A DNA stretch of 14,665 nt from Actinomycetota bacterium (GTDB lineage: Bacteria > Actinomycetota > Thermoleophilia > Gaiellales > Gaiellaceae): the NCBI GenBank assembly GCA_020029625.1, contig JAIBJP010000027.1:1-14665 (forward strand), given 5' to 3'. Position 1 is the stretch's first letter. Each line of letters opens with the position of its first letter. The notes under the pieces are model-generated. The model saw only the letters and a program-made list of their open reading frames with translations. It was not told where the DNA came from and made no database searches. The position numbers and the translations under genes are program-made. Positions 1 through 7,170 of this stretch are shown here, piece after piece.

Positions 1-392
1 AGCGCGAGGAGCGTCCCTCCCGACATCGCGTAGTGAGGGACGAGCACGGTCACCTTGCCGGGATGGGCGTGCAGGGCGTACGCGATCTGCTCGGCGGCGA
101 GCACCAGGCCTCCGGGCGTGTGGAGGACGAGATCGATCGGCGTGTCGTTGGGCGTCATCCGGATCGCGCGCAGGACTGCCTCCGAGTCGTCGATGTCGAT
201 GAAGCGGTACAGGGGCACGCCGAGAAAGCCCACCGTCTCCTGGCGGTGGATCATCGCGATCACTCTGCTCTTCCTGTTTCGTTGGAGGGCGGCCAGCGCA
301 CGGGCCCGCCTCGCGGTCAGGGCCCATTGCTGAAGGGGCGGCAGCAGGAAGAAGAGGACGAAGAGGACCGAGAAGAGCGTGCCCAGGTCCAT
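1..392 (-). CDS. SDH-family ClpP-fold membrane serine protease, N-terminal part
   Basis: This is the 5' part of a gene that runs off the left edge; 130 residues are visible. Residues 3-20 are a hydrophobic anchor followed by basic residues (RRAR, RNRKSR). A ClpP-like fold then follows: a YRFIDIDDSE strand, the LHTPGG motif at 90-95, a VTVLVPHYAMSGGT segment at 114-127. Ser124 in AMSGGT is the expected nucleophile. The Leu-His-Thr-Pro-Gly-Gly and A-M-S-G-G-T motifs are typical of the serine dehydrogenase proteinase (SDH, PF01972) family, which are SppA/ClpP-related, membrane-anchored proteases. The rest of the catalytic apparatus lies outside the window. The ATG at 392 is chosen because it puts the anchor at the N-terminus. 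There is no clear SD, and a -10-like element lies just upstream. The gene is divergent from the small membrane-protein gene at 437. The substrate is unknown. Confidence 0.88.
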   Translation of the reverse strand, partial: MDLGTLFSVLFVLFFLLPPLQQWALTARRARALAALQRNRKSRVIAMIHRQETVGFLGVPLYRFIDIDDSEAVLRAIRMTPNDTPIDLVLHTPGGLVLAAEQIAYALHAHPGKVTVLVPHYAMSGGTLLA

Positions 393-436
393 GCTGGCCG
401 CAGGGTATACCGGAAGAGCGTGGCTAAACTCAGGCC
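393..436. promoter_or_regulatory. Divergent promoter region, 44 bp
   Basis: This short gap separates two divergent genes and must hold both promoters. For the + gene, TAAACT at 425-430 lies six bases before GTG 437. For the - gene, TACCCT (reading 407 down to 402, within the palindrome GTATAC at 405-410) lies nine bases before ATG 392. Both fit the TANNNT -10 pattern of actinobacterial housekeeping sigma factors. The spacing would start transcription at or next to the start codon. I see no convincing -35 element for either. The assignment is inference from position and motif. Confidence 0.4.
425..430 (+). promoter_or_regulatory. -10-like box TAAACT, probable leaderless start
   Basis: TAAACT is followed by six bases and then the GTG at 437. 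A TANNNT hexamer at this distance is the usual layout of leaderless promoters in actinobacteria, where the first base of the start codon is the transcription start. No SD precedes the GTG, which agrees with a leaderless mRNA. No -35 motif is evident. Confidence 0.45.
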
Positions 437-817
437 GTGGACGGATTCCTCGACTGGTACTGGCTCGGCGTCCTGCTGGGTCTCGGCGTCGCCGACGGCG
501 TCATCGGCAGGGAGGTGCGGCGGCCTCTGCTCGGGACGGCGTCGCTCGCTCTCTTTGCCGTTTCGATCGTGATCGCGTTCCTCGCCGTCGAATGGTGGGC
601 GCTCCTCGCGTTCGTCGCGGCGGCGCTCGTGAGCTGGCTCGCCCTCCGCCGCCTGTCCCCTGCCGCGCGGCTCGTCGCCGCGCTCGCTGCCGCAGCCATC
701 GCCTTCGTTCCCGCGCTCGGTTACGCGCTCGCGGTCGGCGCGCCGATCGCCGGCGTTCGGCTCGGCCGCCGAGCAAGCTCTCGTTTCGCGGGGCTCAGAG
801 TGCTCGCCAAGGACTGA
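437..817 (+). CDS. Small multi-span membrane protein of unknown function
   Basis: The product has 126 residues and is dominated by hydrophobic stretches. There is a weak one near residues 9-20, strong ones at about 33-50 and 53-69, and another at about 75-100. A basic C-terminus (GRRASSRFAGLR) should be cytoplasmic. I recognise no family motif. GTG 437 is chosen because it gives the compact hydrophobic protein and lies six bases after a TAAACT box; there is no SD. The next gene is in the same frame, separated only by the TGA at 815-817 and 21 further bases, so the two are very probably co-transcribed. The membrane protein might anchor or partner the phosphodiesterase that follows, but nothing shows this directly. 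Confidence 0.6.
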   Translation: MDGFLDWYWLGVLLGLGVADGVIGREVRRPLLGTASLALFAVSIVIAFLAVEWWALLAFVAAALVSWLALRRLSPAARLVAALAAAAIAFVPALGYALAVGAPIAGVRLGRRASSRFAGLRVLAKD

Positions 818-838
818 GGGGCCGTCGCTCGGAAGGGC

Positions 839-2254
839 CTGATCCTCGCGATCATCGACGGGCTCACACCGTCGATGCTCGAGCACGGCCTCGACCAAGC
901 ACGCTTACCGGCGCTCGGTCTTCTTCACGAGGCAGGAACGTATGTCCACGGAACGACCACCTTCCCCTCGGTCACACCCGTCTGCCTCACTTCCATCGCG
1001 ACCGGCGCGCATCCGGACGTCCACGGCGTGCCGCACCTCGTCTGGTACCACCGGGCTGAACGTCGGGTGGTGGAGTACGGCTCCTCCTTCGCGGCTGTCC
1101 GGGCGGCGGGCACCCGGCGCTCGATGAGGGACTCCATCTTCGCCATGGCCCACGAGCACGTCTCGCGGGATGCGTTGACGGTGTTCGAGGCGCTCGAGGA
1201 CGAGGGCCTCGAGTGCGGTGCGATCAACTTCACGTGCTACCGCGGGCGGACGAGGCATGCGCTGAAGCTGCCCGTGCCGGCCGGCCGTAACCGCTGGTAC
1301 GAGGCCGCCTGGGGGCCGCGTCGCTTCTTCTTCTTCAATCTCTACGAGTCGGATCCCACCGGGGCGCCTCTGGCCATCCGGTCGAGGCCCGAAGGGTCGA
1401 TCGACGCGTACGCGGCCAACATCGGACGCTGGCTCGTCACGCGCGACGGCTTCGACTTCCTCGTCTTCTACCTCCCCGACTACGACTACGCGTCCCACCT
1501 CGTTGGACCCGAGGGCGCGCTCGCCGCCCTCGAGCGCGCCGACGCGAGCATCGGTGAGTTGATGGCAGCGGCCGGCGGGCCTGAGGAGTTCCTCGACCGC
1601 TACGCGATCGTCGTTTGCTCCGACCATGGCCAGACCGCTGTCGAGCGGATCGCGCGCCTTCCCGAAGCGTTCGCAGACCTAGCTGTCTTCACGGGCCGGC
1701 GCGGCACGGATCCGGCCGGGGCGGACGTCGTCGTAACGGCCTCCAACCGCTCCGGAATGGCCTACGCGCTCGGCGACCAGCCGCCGCGGGAGCTCGCGGA
1801 GAGGCTCGACGGGTCCCCAGGTGTCGACCTCGTTCTCTTCCGCGAGGACGAGGAGGCCGTCGTGCGCCGCTCGAGGGAGGAGCTTCGCTTCGCTCCCGAC
1901 AATGGAGGCTGGCGTCTGTCGGGGGACGAGCAGCTGCTCGACGCAGCTACGTATCCGAACGGGTTCGAGCGGGCCTGGTCCGCGCTCGCCTGCCCGAACG
2001 CGGGCGAGGTCATCGTCTCGGCGGCGGCCGGCTGGGAGTTCGAAGACCTCGGGCATCGCCACCATGTCGGCGGCGGCAGCCACGGCTCCCTCCTGGCCGG
2101 CGACTCGACGATCCCGATCGTGGCGGCAGGCTTCGACGCGGGAGTGCCGTTGCCGGAGGATCCGAGCGTGACCGATCTCGCGCCCCTCGCGCTCTCGCAT
2201 TTCGGCGTCGAAGCTCCCGCGTCCATGCGCGCGCGCGTTCGCAGCAGTGCCTGA
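839..2254 (+). CDS. Alkaline-phosphatase-superfamily phosphodiesterase (NPP-like)
   Basis: This is a nucleotide pyrophosphatase/phosphodiesterase-type hydrolase that uses two metal ions and a threonine nucleophile. Counting from CTG 839 (471 residues), Asp7 in AIIDGL is the first metal ligand and Thr46 in FPSVTPV the nucleophile. Asp216 and His220 lie in the DYDYASH segment, Asp262 and His263 in CSDHGQ, and His415 in GGGSHG. The first canonical start, ATG 875, would remove the IIDGL strand and its ligand. An in-frame TGA at 815 blocks any start further upstream. The only plausible codon that keeps the motif is CTG 839 (or ATC 842), just after GGAAGGG at 831-837. No signal peptide is visible, so the protein is probably cytoplasmic. 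The gene overlaps pcm by 8 nt. The substrate is unknown; phosphodiesters or nucleotides are typical for the family. Confidence 0.85.
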   Translation: MILAIIDGLTPSMLEHGLDQARLPALGLLHEAGTYVHGTTTFPSVTPVCLTSIATGAHPDVHGVPHLVWYHRAERRVVEYGSSFAAVRAAGTRRSMRDSIFAMAHEHVSRDALTVFEALEDEGLECGAINFTCYRGRTRHALKLPVPAGRNRWYEAAWGPRRFFFFNLYESDPTGAPLAIRSRPEGSIDAYAANIGRWLVTRDGFDFLVFYLPDYDYASHLVGPEGALAALERADASIGELMAAAGGPEEFLDRYAIVVCSDHGQTAVERIARLPEAFADLAVFTGRRGTDPAGADVVVTASNRSGMAYALGDQPPRELAERLDGSPGVDLVLFREDEEAVVRRSREELRFAPDNGGWRLSGDEQLLDAATYPNGFERAWSALACPNAGEVIVSAAAGWEFEDLGHRHHVGGGSHGSLLAGDSTIPIVAAGFDAGVPLPEDPSVTDLAPLALSHFGVEAPASMRARVRSSA

Positions 2255-2885
2255 CCTCGGCGCCGAGCGAAACAGGATGATCGTCGAACAGCTCGAAGGG
2301 CGCGGAATCGCCGATCGCCGTGTTCTCGACGCGATGTCGCGCGTCCCGCGCGAGGCCTTCGTCGGGGAGAGCGACCGCAAGCGTGCGTATCTCGACATGC
2401 CCCTGCGGATCGGCTACGGCCAGACGATCTCGCAGCCCTACATGGTCGCGATCATCTGCCAGACGGCCGCTGTGCGGGAGGGCGACCGCGTCCTCGACAT
2501 CGGCACTGGTTCGGGCTATCAGGCTGCGGTCCTCGCGGAGCTGGGAGCCGACGTGCACACCGTCGAGCGGATCCCGGAGCTCGCGGAGCAGGCGCGCGAG
2601 CGGCTCGAGAGAGCTGGGTACGGCTCCGTGCACGTTCACGTGGGCGACGGCTCGCTCGGGTTGCCCGAGCACGCTCCCTTCGACGCGATCGTGGTCGCCG
2701 CCGCGGCGCCGGACATGCCGGCTTCTCTCTATGAGCAGCTCGTGCCGCGGGGCCGCCTCGTCGTCCCCGTGGGCGGGCCAGAAGGGCAGCGGCTCGAGGT
2801 GATCGTCGCAAGTCCCGAAGGGCCGGCAGTGACGCGCTCGGTTCCCTGCCGTTTCGTTCCCCTCCTGGGCGCAGAGGGCTTCTAG
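2247..2885 (+). CDS. pcm: Protein-L-isoaspartate O-methyltransferase
   Basis: The enzyme transfers a methyl group from S-adenosylmethionine to isoaspartyl residues of damaged proteins, starting their repair to aspartate. It is cytosolic. The 212 residues match the family length. GYGQTISQPYMVA at 57-69 is the family signature, with the conserved Ser62. VLDIGTGSGYQAAVLAELG at 82-100 is the SAM-binding motif I, and VERIPELAEQA at 106-116 follows in the usual place. FDAIVVAAAAPDMP near 145-158 and LVPRGRLVVPVG at 165-176 complete the Rossmann-type methyltransferase core. GTG 2247 overlaps the end of the phosphodiesterase gene (its TGA is at 2252-2254) and has no SD, so translational coupling is likely. 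The frame is clean and nothing appears truncated. Confidence 0.96.
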   Translation: MPDLGAERNRMIVEQLEGRGIADRRVLDAMSRVPREAFVGESDRKRAYLDMPLRIGYGQTISQPYMVAIICQTAAVREGDRVLDIGTGSGYQAAVLAELGADVHTVERIPELAEQARERLERAGYGSVHVHVGDGSLGLPEHAPFDAIVVAAAAPDMPASLYEQLVPRGRLVVPVGGPEGQRLEVIVASPEGPAVTRSVPCRFVPLLGAEGF

Positions 2886-2904
2886 GGGGCTGACGATCCT
2901 CCCG

Positions 2905-2925
2905 GACGCGCTGCGCCGCGCCGTC
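2905..2925 (+). terminator. Weak hairpin after pcm, possible terminator
   Basis: GACGCGC at 2905-2911 can pair with GCG-C-CGTC at 2918-2925, giving seven pairs with one bulged C and a six-base loop. The sequence TAACCTTTCC follows directly. There is no clean U-tract, so this is at best a weak intrinsic terminator. It lies in the only sizeable gap between pcm and the GtrA-family gene, next to a possible new promoter. Confidence 0.25.
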
Positions 2926-2931
2926 TAACCT
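2926..2931 (+). promoter_or_regulatory. -10-like box TAACCT before the GtrA-family gene
   Basis: TAACCT fits TANNNT and ends ten bases before the TTG at 2942. Transcription would start around 2937-2939, giving a leader of only a few bases. No SD precedes the TTG. No clear -35 is seen. It suggests that the envelope-glycan genes have their own promoter, separate from pcm. Confidence 0.3.
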
Positions 2932-2941
2932 TTCCCGTGCC

Positions 2942-3409
2942 TTGGCACTTCGCTCGGATACCGTCGCCGACCGTGCGAGCGCGCTCGGGGAGGCGGCCGG
3001 CGCAGCGTTGCGTCGCCCCCACAACTGGGTCCAGCTGGCGAAGTTCTGCATCGTCGGAGCGACCGGCTACGCCGTCAACCTGGCCGTCTTCGCCCTTCTC
3101 GTCCACGGCTTCGACATTTACTACCTCGTCGCGGCCGTGTGCTCCTTCCTCGTTGCCGTGACAAGCAACTACGTCTGGAACCGCCTGTGGACGTTCCGGC
3201 ACGAACGGGGCCACATGGCCTACCAGGGCCTCCGGTTTCTGCTCGTCTCGACGGTGGCGCTCGGCGGCAACCTTGCGTTCTTGAGCGGGCTCGTCGCCCT
3301 CGGCCTTCCCAAGGTGCCCGCGCAGGCGGCGGCGATCGCGCTGGTCACACCGTGGAACTTCCTTGCCAACAAGCTCTGGAGCTTCCGACGGCGCGCTCCG
3401 CGCTCCTGA
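2942..3409 (+). CDS. GtrA-family four-span membrane protein
   Basis: GtrA-like proteins (PF04138) are small polytopic proteins linked to flipping polyprenyl-phosphate-bound sugars across the membrane, or assisting their synthesis, for cell-surface polysaccharides. The 155 residues show four hydrophobic helices at about 39-57, 62-80, 98-118 and 124-142. The family hallmarks are present: QLAKFCIVGATGYAVNL at the start of helix 1, SNYVWNRLWTFR between helices 2 and 3, and the terminal NFLANKLWSFRRR. The N-terminal 30 residues are hydrophilic. TTG 2942 is the only start I can find that keeps the first helix with a short N-terminus; GTG 2937 is out of frame. Sugar-polymerising membrane enzymes follow immediately, which supports a lipid-linked sugar role. 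Confidence 0.9.
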   Translation: MALRSDTVADRASALGEAAGAALRRPHNWVQLAKFCIVGATGYAVNLAVFALLVHGFDIYYLVAAVCSFLVAVTSNYVWNRLWTFRHERGHMAYQGLRFLLVSTVALGGNLAFLSGLVALGLPKVPAQAAAIALVTPWNFLANKLWSFRRRAPRS

Positions 3410-5217
3410 TAACCGCAGCAGCCGCGGCGTTGCTGATCGCCGCGCCCGCCGCTCTCGCGGCTCCGACCACCCCCGTCTACGACTCGAAGGGGAACCCAAT
3501 CGAGATCCCCTTCGTGCCGCAGGACAAGCCCACGCCCGCCACGCTCACCGAGGAGCAGGCGATCCAGGTGGTCATGCGCTTCCCGAAGGTGGCCGACTGG
3601 GTCGGTCGCTACCCGGCCAAATCCCTGACGAAGGAGGCCACTCTGGACGACGAGAGCGGCGTCTGGGACGTGAACGTATGGTCGTCGCGGCCGGACGCAG
3701 GCCAGATCGTCGATGCGAAGGTGGAGGATTCGACCGCGCGGGTGACGGAGGCCTGGACCGGCCCGCAGGTCGCGTGGAAGATGGCGCGCGGTTACAAGGG
3801 TGCCTTCGGCCGCTCGATCAACAACCCGTGGATCTGGCTCTCGCTCTGCGCGGTCTTCCTGCTCGGGCTCGCCGACTTCCGGCGACCGTTGTCGGTGCGG
3901 AACCTCGACCTGGCGGCTTTGCTCTCATTCAGCCTCTCCCTCTACTACTTCAACGAGGGACGTGTCTTCACGGCCATGCCGATCGTCTATCCGCCGCTTC
4001 TCTACCTGCTCGGGCGCATGGTCTGGATCGGCGCGCGGGGACGGGGGAGCGCCACCAGCCCGCTCTGGCCGGCGTGGCTGCTCCTCGCGGCGACCGTCTT
4101 CCTCATGGGTTTCCGCGTGGGCCTAAACGTCGAGTCTTCCAACGTCATCGACGTGGGGCTCGCGAGCGTCAACGGCGCGCAGAGGATCGCCGGCGACGGG
4201 CAGATGCCGTACGGCCACATGCCGGACGACACGGGCAAAGCCTGCGGGCCGGTTGACTCCGACGGCTACGCCCGCGAGCACATCCAGACCAATGGTCGTT
4301 GCGAGTCCTCCAACGGGAGGGGAGACACCTACGGGCCCGTTGCCTATCTGGGCTACATTCCCGCCTACGCCGCGGTCGGTTTCGATGGCAAATGGAACGG
4401 CGGGTCGAGCACGTGGGCGGGCCTCCCGGCGGCGCATTTGACCTCGATCCTCTGGGACGCGCTCGCGATGGTCGGGCTCGGGCTGCTCGGCCTGCGCTTC
4501 GGTGGTCGGGTGCTCGGGGCGACCCTCGCTTTCGCCTGGGCGGCCTACCCGTTCACGCAGTACGTGTCGAGCTCGAACTCCAACGACGCGATCATGCCCG
4601 CGCTGCTGATCTGGGGCCTCCTGCTGGTCACCTCGGCTCCGGCGAGAGGAGTCTTCGTCGCTCTCGCGGCTTGGACGAAGTTCGCAGCCCTTCTCCTGTT
4701 GCCGCTCTGGGCGTCCTATCCCGACTGGCGTGGCTTCGGCCGCCAGAAGTTGACCTACCTCGGCGGTCTGGTGCTCGGCACGGCGCTCTCCTTCTGGATT
4801 CTGCTCCTCGAGCGCAACCCCCTGCACGCCGCGCGCTTGTTCTGGGATCGGACGTTCGGCTGGCAGCTCTCACGCTCGTCGCCGTTCTCGATCTGGGACT
4901 GGGACCAGTATCCGGGCTTCCCCGACCTGCATCATCTTCAGACCGCGCTCAAGGTCGCCGTCCTCCTCGGCGCCCTGGTCGTCTACTTCGTGCCACGGAG
5001 GAAGAACGTGATTCAGCTGGGCGCCCTCACCGCGGCGATCCTCATCGGCTTCGAGCTCGTCCTCACGCACTGGTTCTATCTCTACATTCCCTGGTTCTTT
5101 CCCTTCGTCGCCTTCGCCATCCTCGCGCCGGCCGTCCGGAGCGTCGTGGAGGCCGAACCCGCGCCCAGCGGGCCCGAGCATGAGCGCGAGGTCCGAGAGC
5201 TCGTCCCGGCCAGCTGA
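3352..5217 (+). CDS. GT-C-type polytopic membrane protein with extracytoplasmic N-terminal domain
   Basis: From GTG 3352 the product has 621 residues. Residues 16-37 form a signal-peptide-like stretch (preceded by Arg15) ending in ALAAP. Residues about 64-146 form a soluble alpha/beta segment (TEEQAIQVVMRFPKVADW, then GVWDVNVW) resembling a PepSY-like fold. From about 158 onward there are roughly ten hydrophobic helices, as in GT-C glycosyltransferases that use polyprenyl-phosphate sugars on the outer face. A long loop between helices has two cysteines (KACGP and GRCES) that could form a disulfide, then YGPVAYLGYIPAYA, a segment common in such enzymes. The start is uncertain: TTG 3430 cuts into the signal segment, while GTG 3352 overlaps gtrA by 58 nt. 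The donor and acceptor are unknown. The next glycosyltransferase gene overlaps the end by 38 nt. Confidence 0.75.
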   Translation: MELPCQQALELPTARSALLITAAAAALLIAAPAALAAPTTPVYDSKGNPIEIPFVPQDKPTPATLTEEQAIQVVMRFPKVADWVGRYPAKSLTKEATLDDESGVWDVNVWSSRPDAGQIVDAKVEDSTARVTEAWTGPQVAWKMARGYKGAFGRSINNPWIWLSLCAVFLLGLADFRRPLSVRNLDLAALLSFSLSLYYFNEGRVFTAMPIVYPPLLYLLGRMVWIGARGRGSATSPLWPAWLLLAATVFLMGFRVGLNVESSNVIDVGLASVNGAQRIAGDGQMPYGHMPDDTGKACGPVDSDGYAREHIQTNGRCESSNGRGDTYGPVAYLGYIPAYAAVGFDGKWNGGSSTWAGLPAAHLTSILWDALAMVGLGLLGLRFGGRVLGATLAFAWAAYPFTQYVSSSNSNDAIMPALLIWGLLLVTSAPARGVFVALAAWTKFAALLLLPLWASYPDWRGFGRQKLTYLGGLVLGTALSFWILLLERNPLHAARLFWDRTFGWQLSRSSPFSIWDWDQYPGFPDLHHLQTALKVAVLLGALVVYFVPRRKNVIQLGALTAAILIGFELVLTHWFYLYIPWFFPFVAFAILAPAVRSVVEAEPAPSGPEHEREVRELVPAS

Positions 5218-6415
5218 GGCTGGCGGAGCGGGCCCGGCGATCGCGCTCGGGCTCGTCCTCCTCACCATCTCCTGGGGTGTTCTGCACGTTGGGTTCTGGC
5301 ACCGGAACCCGATCATCGACACGCCCGTCTACCAGGGTTACGGGGAGAAGATCGTCGATGGCAAGGTCCCCTACCGGGACTTCCCCGTCGAGTATCCGCC
5401 CGCTGCGCTGCCCGTCTTCGTCCTGCCCGCGCTCGCCGACGACGACGATTACGGATCGGCGTTCGAGCTGCTCATGTGGACCTGCGCCGTCGCGACGATC
5501 GTCCTCCTGGCGGCGACGCTCGCCGCGGCAGGTGCAGGCACCGCGCGGCTCTACGCCGCGACGGCATTTGCGGGGCTAGTGCCGCTCCTGCTGGGGTCGG
5601 TGATCCTCACGCGCTTCGACCTCTGGCCCGCGGCGCTCGCGGCCGGCGCGCTGGCCGCCCTCGTGTCCGGCCGCGACCGACTCGGGCTGGGTGTGCTCGG
5701 GCTGGCCACCGCCGCGAAGCTCTACCCGGCCGTGCTCCTTCCCATCGCACTGGTCTGGGTGACGCGCCGGCGAGGTCCACGGGAGGCGGTGCTCGGGCTC
5801 GGCGTCTTTGCCGCGGTGATTGTCGCCATCGTGCTGCCGTTCCTGATCCTCGCTCCCGGCGGCGTGGTTCATAGCCTCACCACGCAGCTGCGGCGGCCCC
5901 TCCAGATCGAGAGCCTCGGCGCGGCCATCCTGCTGGCCGCGCACCAGCTCGGGTTGTATGACCCGACCGTCGTCTCCACCCACGGCTCGCAGAACCTCTC
6001 GGGCTCGCTGCCGGGCGCCCTCGCCGCGGTGGAGACTGCCCTGCAGCTCGTCGCTCTCGTCGCGGTCTGGCTCCTCTTCGCGCGGGGGCGCCCGGATCGG
6101 GAGCGCCTGCTCGTCGCCTCGGCCGCCGCGGTGGTCGCCTTCATCTCCTTCGGGAAGGTGCTCTCCCCGCAGTTCCTCATCTGGCTGCTCCCGCTTGTCC
6201 CGCTCGTCGGTGGAAGCGCCGGCATCGCGGCGTGCTGGGTGTTCGCAGGAGCTCTCGTCACCACGCAACTGTGGTTTCCCCATCGCTACTGGGATGTCGT
6301 CGCACTCGAGTCCGCAGGTTGGCTGGTCCTCCTCCGCGACCTGCTCTTGGTCGCGCTCCTGGCCGTCCTGGTCGCCGCTATTCGATCGGGATCCGGAGCG
6401 CCTCGCACCTCGTAG
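5180..6415 (+). CDS. GT87/DUF2029-type membrane glycosyltransferase
   Basis: The 411-residue protein is strongly hydrophobic, with about ten helices. Family members (GT-C fold) are polyprenyl-phosphomannose-dependent alpha-mannosyltransferases of the actinobacterial envelope. The first helix (about 19-37) is followed by an outward loop with IIDTPVYQGYG at 45-55, then VPYRDFPVEYPPAALPVF at 63-80. The Asp47 region and the Y-R-D-F...E-Y-P-P-A pattern are characteristic of the family. LATAAKLYPAVLLPIALVW is another typical segment. ATG 5180 overlaps the preceding gene by 38 nt with no SD, so translational coupling is likely. It and its neighbour probably act on the same glycan, with GtrA aiding lipid-sugar delivery; this is inference. 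Its 3' end overlaps the convergent YmdB-like gene by 38 nt. Confidence 0.85.
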   Translation: MSARSESSSRPAEAGGAGPAIALGLVLLTISWGVLHVGFWHRNPIIDTPVYQGYGEKIVDGKVPYRDFPVEYPPAALPVFVLPALADDDDYGSAFELLMWTCAVATIVLLAATLAAAGAGTARLYAATAFAGLVPLLLGSVILTRFDLWPAALAAGALAALVSGRDRLGLGVLGLATAAKLYPAVLLPIALVWVTRRRGPREAVLGLGVFAAVIVAIVLPFLILAPGGVVHSLTTQLRRPLQIESLGAAILLAAHQLGLYDPTVVSTHGSQNLSGSLPGALAAVETALQLVALVAVWLLFARGRPDRERLLVASAAAVVAFISFGKVLSPQFLIWLLPLVPLVGGSAGIAACWVFAGALVTTQLWFPHRYWDVVALESAGWLVLLRDLLLVALLAVLVAAIRSGSGAPRTS

Positions 6416-7151
6416 CACGGCCCTCCTCGTCGCACTCGACGAGGACGCCTTCGATGCGGACGCCGCCCTCGGCCGGATGGAAGCGCACCGGCATTCCCGT
6501 GCGCATGCGCTCGATAGCCAGGTCGGCGCGCACGCCGATCACCGAGTCGTGCGGCCCGGTCATGCCGGCGTCCGTGATCGCCGCCGTGCCACCCGGCTGG
6601 ACTCGCGCATCGTTCGTCTGCACGTGCGTGTGCGTGCCGATGACTGCAGTGACGCGGCCGTCCAGGTGGCGGGCGAGCGCCACCTTCTCGCTCGTCGCCT
6701 CGGCGTGGAAGTCGATGATGACGACCTTGGCCCGGCTCCCCGCCTCCTCGACGAGGTCGTCGACGACGACGAACGGGTGGACAGCGACGTCGAGGAAGAG
6801 CGCGCCCTGAAGGTTGATCACGGCGACCGGAGTCCCGTCCGCCGCTTCGGCGACGGCGAGTCCGGTCCCTGGGCCCCGCAGGTTGGCGGGGCGGATCACC
6901 CGGGCGTTCTGCGCAAGGACGGGCACGAGGTCGCGCTGTCTCCAGACGTGGTTTCCGAGCGTGATCACGTCGGCGCCCGAGGCCAAAAGCTTCTCCGCGA
7001 GCTTCGCCGTGAGCCCCGTCCCGTCGGCGGCGTTCTCACCGTTGACGATGCAGAAGCCTGCGCCGAGCTCATCCTTGAGGCCGGTAAGGCGAGCCTCTAT
7101 CGCGCGTCGGCCGGGTGGGCCGAACACGTCTCCAATGAAGAGGATCCTCAG
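6378..7151 (-). CDS. YmdB-family metallophosphodiesterase, CTG start
   Basis: This family (TIGR00282, PF13277) hydrolyses cyclic nucleotides such as 2',3'-cAMP using a two-metal centre; Bacillus YmdB affects biofilm and motility decisions. Counting from CTG 7151 (257 residues), the ligands are Asp8 in FIGDVFG, Glu39 and Asn40 in VNGENAADG, Asn67 in TLGNHVW, His149 in IDFHAE, and His174 and His176 in GTHTHVQTND. As I recall the family, the first four have exactly these numbers in Bacillus YmdB, which supports CTG as the true start. The only canonical start in frame, TTG 7322, would add 57 residues lying inside the upstream gene. AGGG lies five bases before the CTG. The gene follows the M23-like gene after 19 nt, so they form an operon. 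The product is presumably cytosolic. Confidence 0.9.
   Translation of the reverse strand: MRILFIGDVFGPPGRRAIEARLTGLKDELGAGFCIVNGENAADGTGLTAKLAEKLLASGADVITLGNHVWRQRDLVPVLAQNARVIRPANLRGPGTGLAVAEAADGTPVAVINLQGALFLDVAVHPFVVVDDLVEEAGSRAKVVIIDFHAEATSEKVALARHLDGRVTAVIGTHTHVQTNDARVQPGGTAAITDAGMTGPHDSVIGVRADLAIERMRTGMPVRFHPAEGGVRIEGVLVECDEEGRATRCEALRIPIE
6424..6445. terminator. Perfect 8-bp hairpin, possible bidirectional terminator
   Basis: TCCTCGTC at 6424-6431 and GACGAGGA at 6438-6445 form a perfect eight-pair stem with a six-base loop. It begins nine bases after the stop of the GT87 gene (6413-6415), yet lies inside the last codons of the convergent ymdB-like gene. No U-tract follows on either strand, so the call is tentative. 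It is the only hairpin seen at this convergent junction. Confidence 0.3.
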
Positions 7152-7170
7152 CGCGGCCCTGGCCGTGGTT

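Noticed and set aside
3139..3351. Longer N-terminus for the GT-C-type protein starting at TTG 3139
   Set aside because: It lies wholly inside gtrA in another frame, is Arg/Pro-rich, and would bury the signal-like segment more than 90 residues into the protein.
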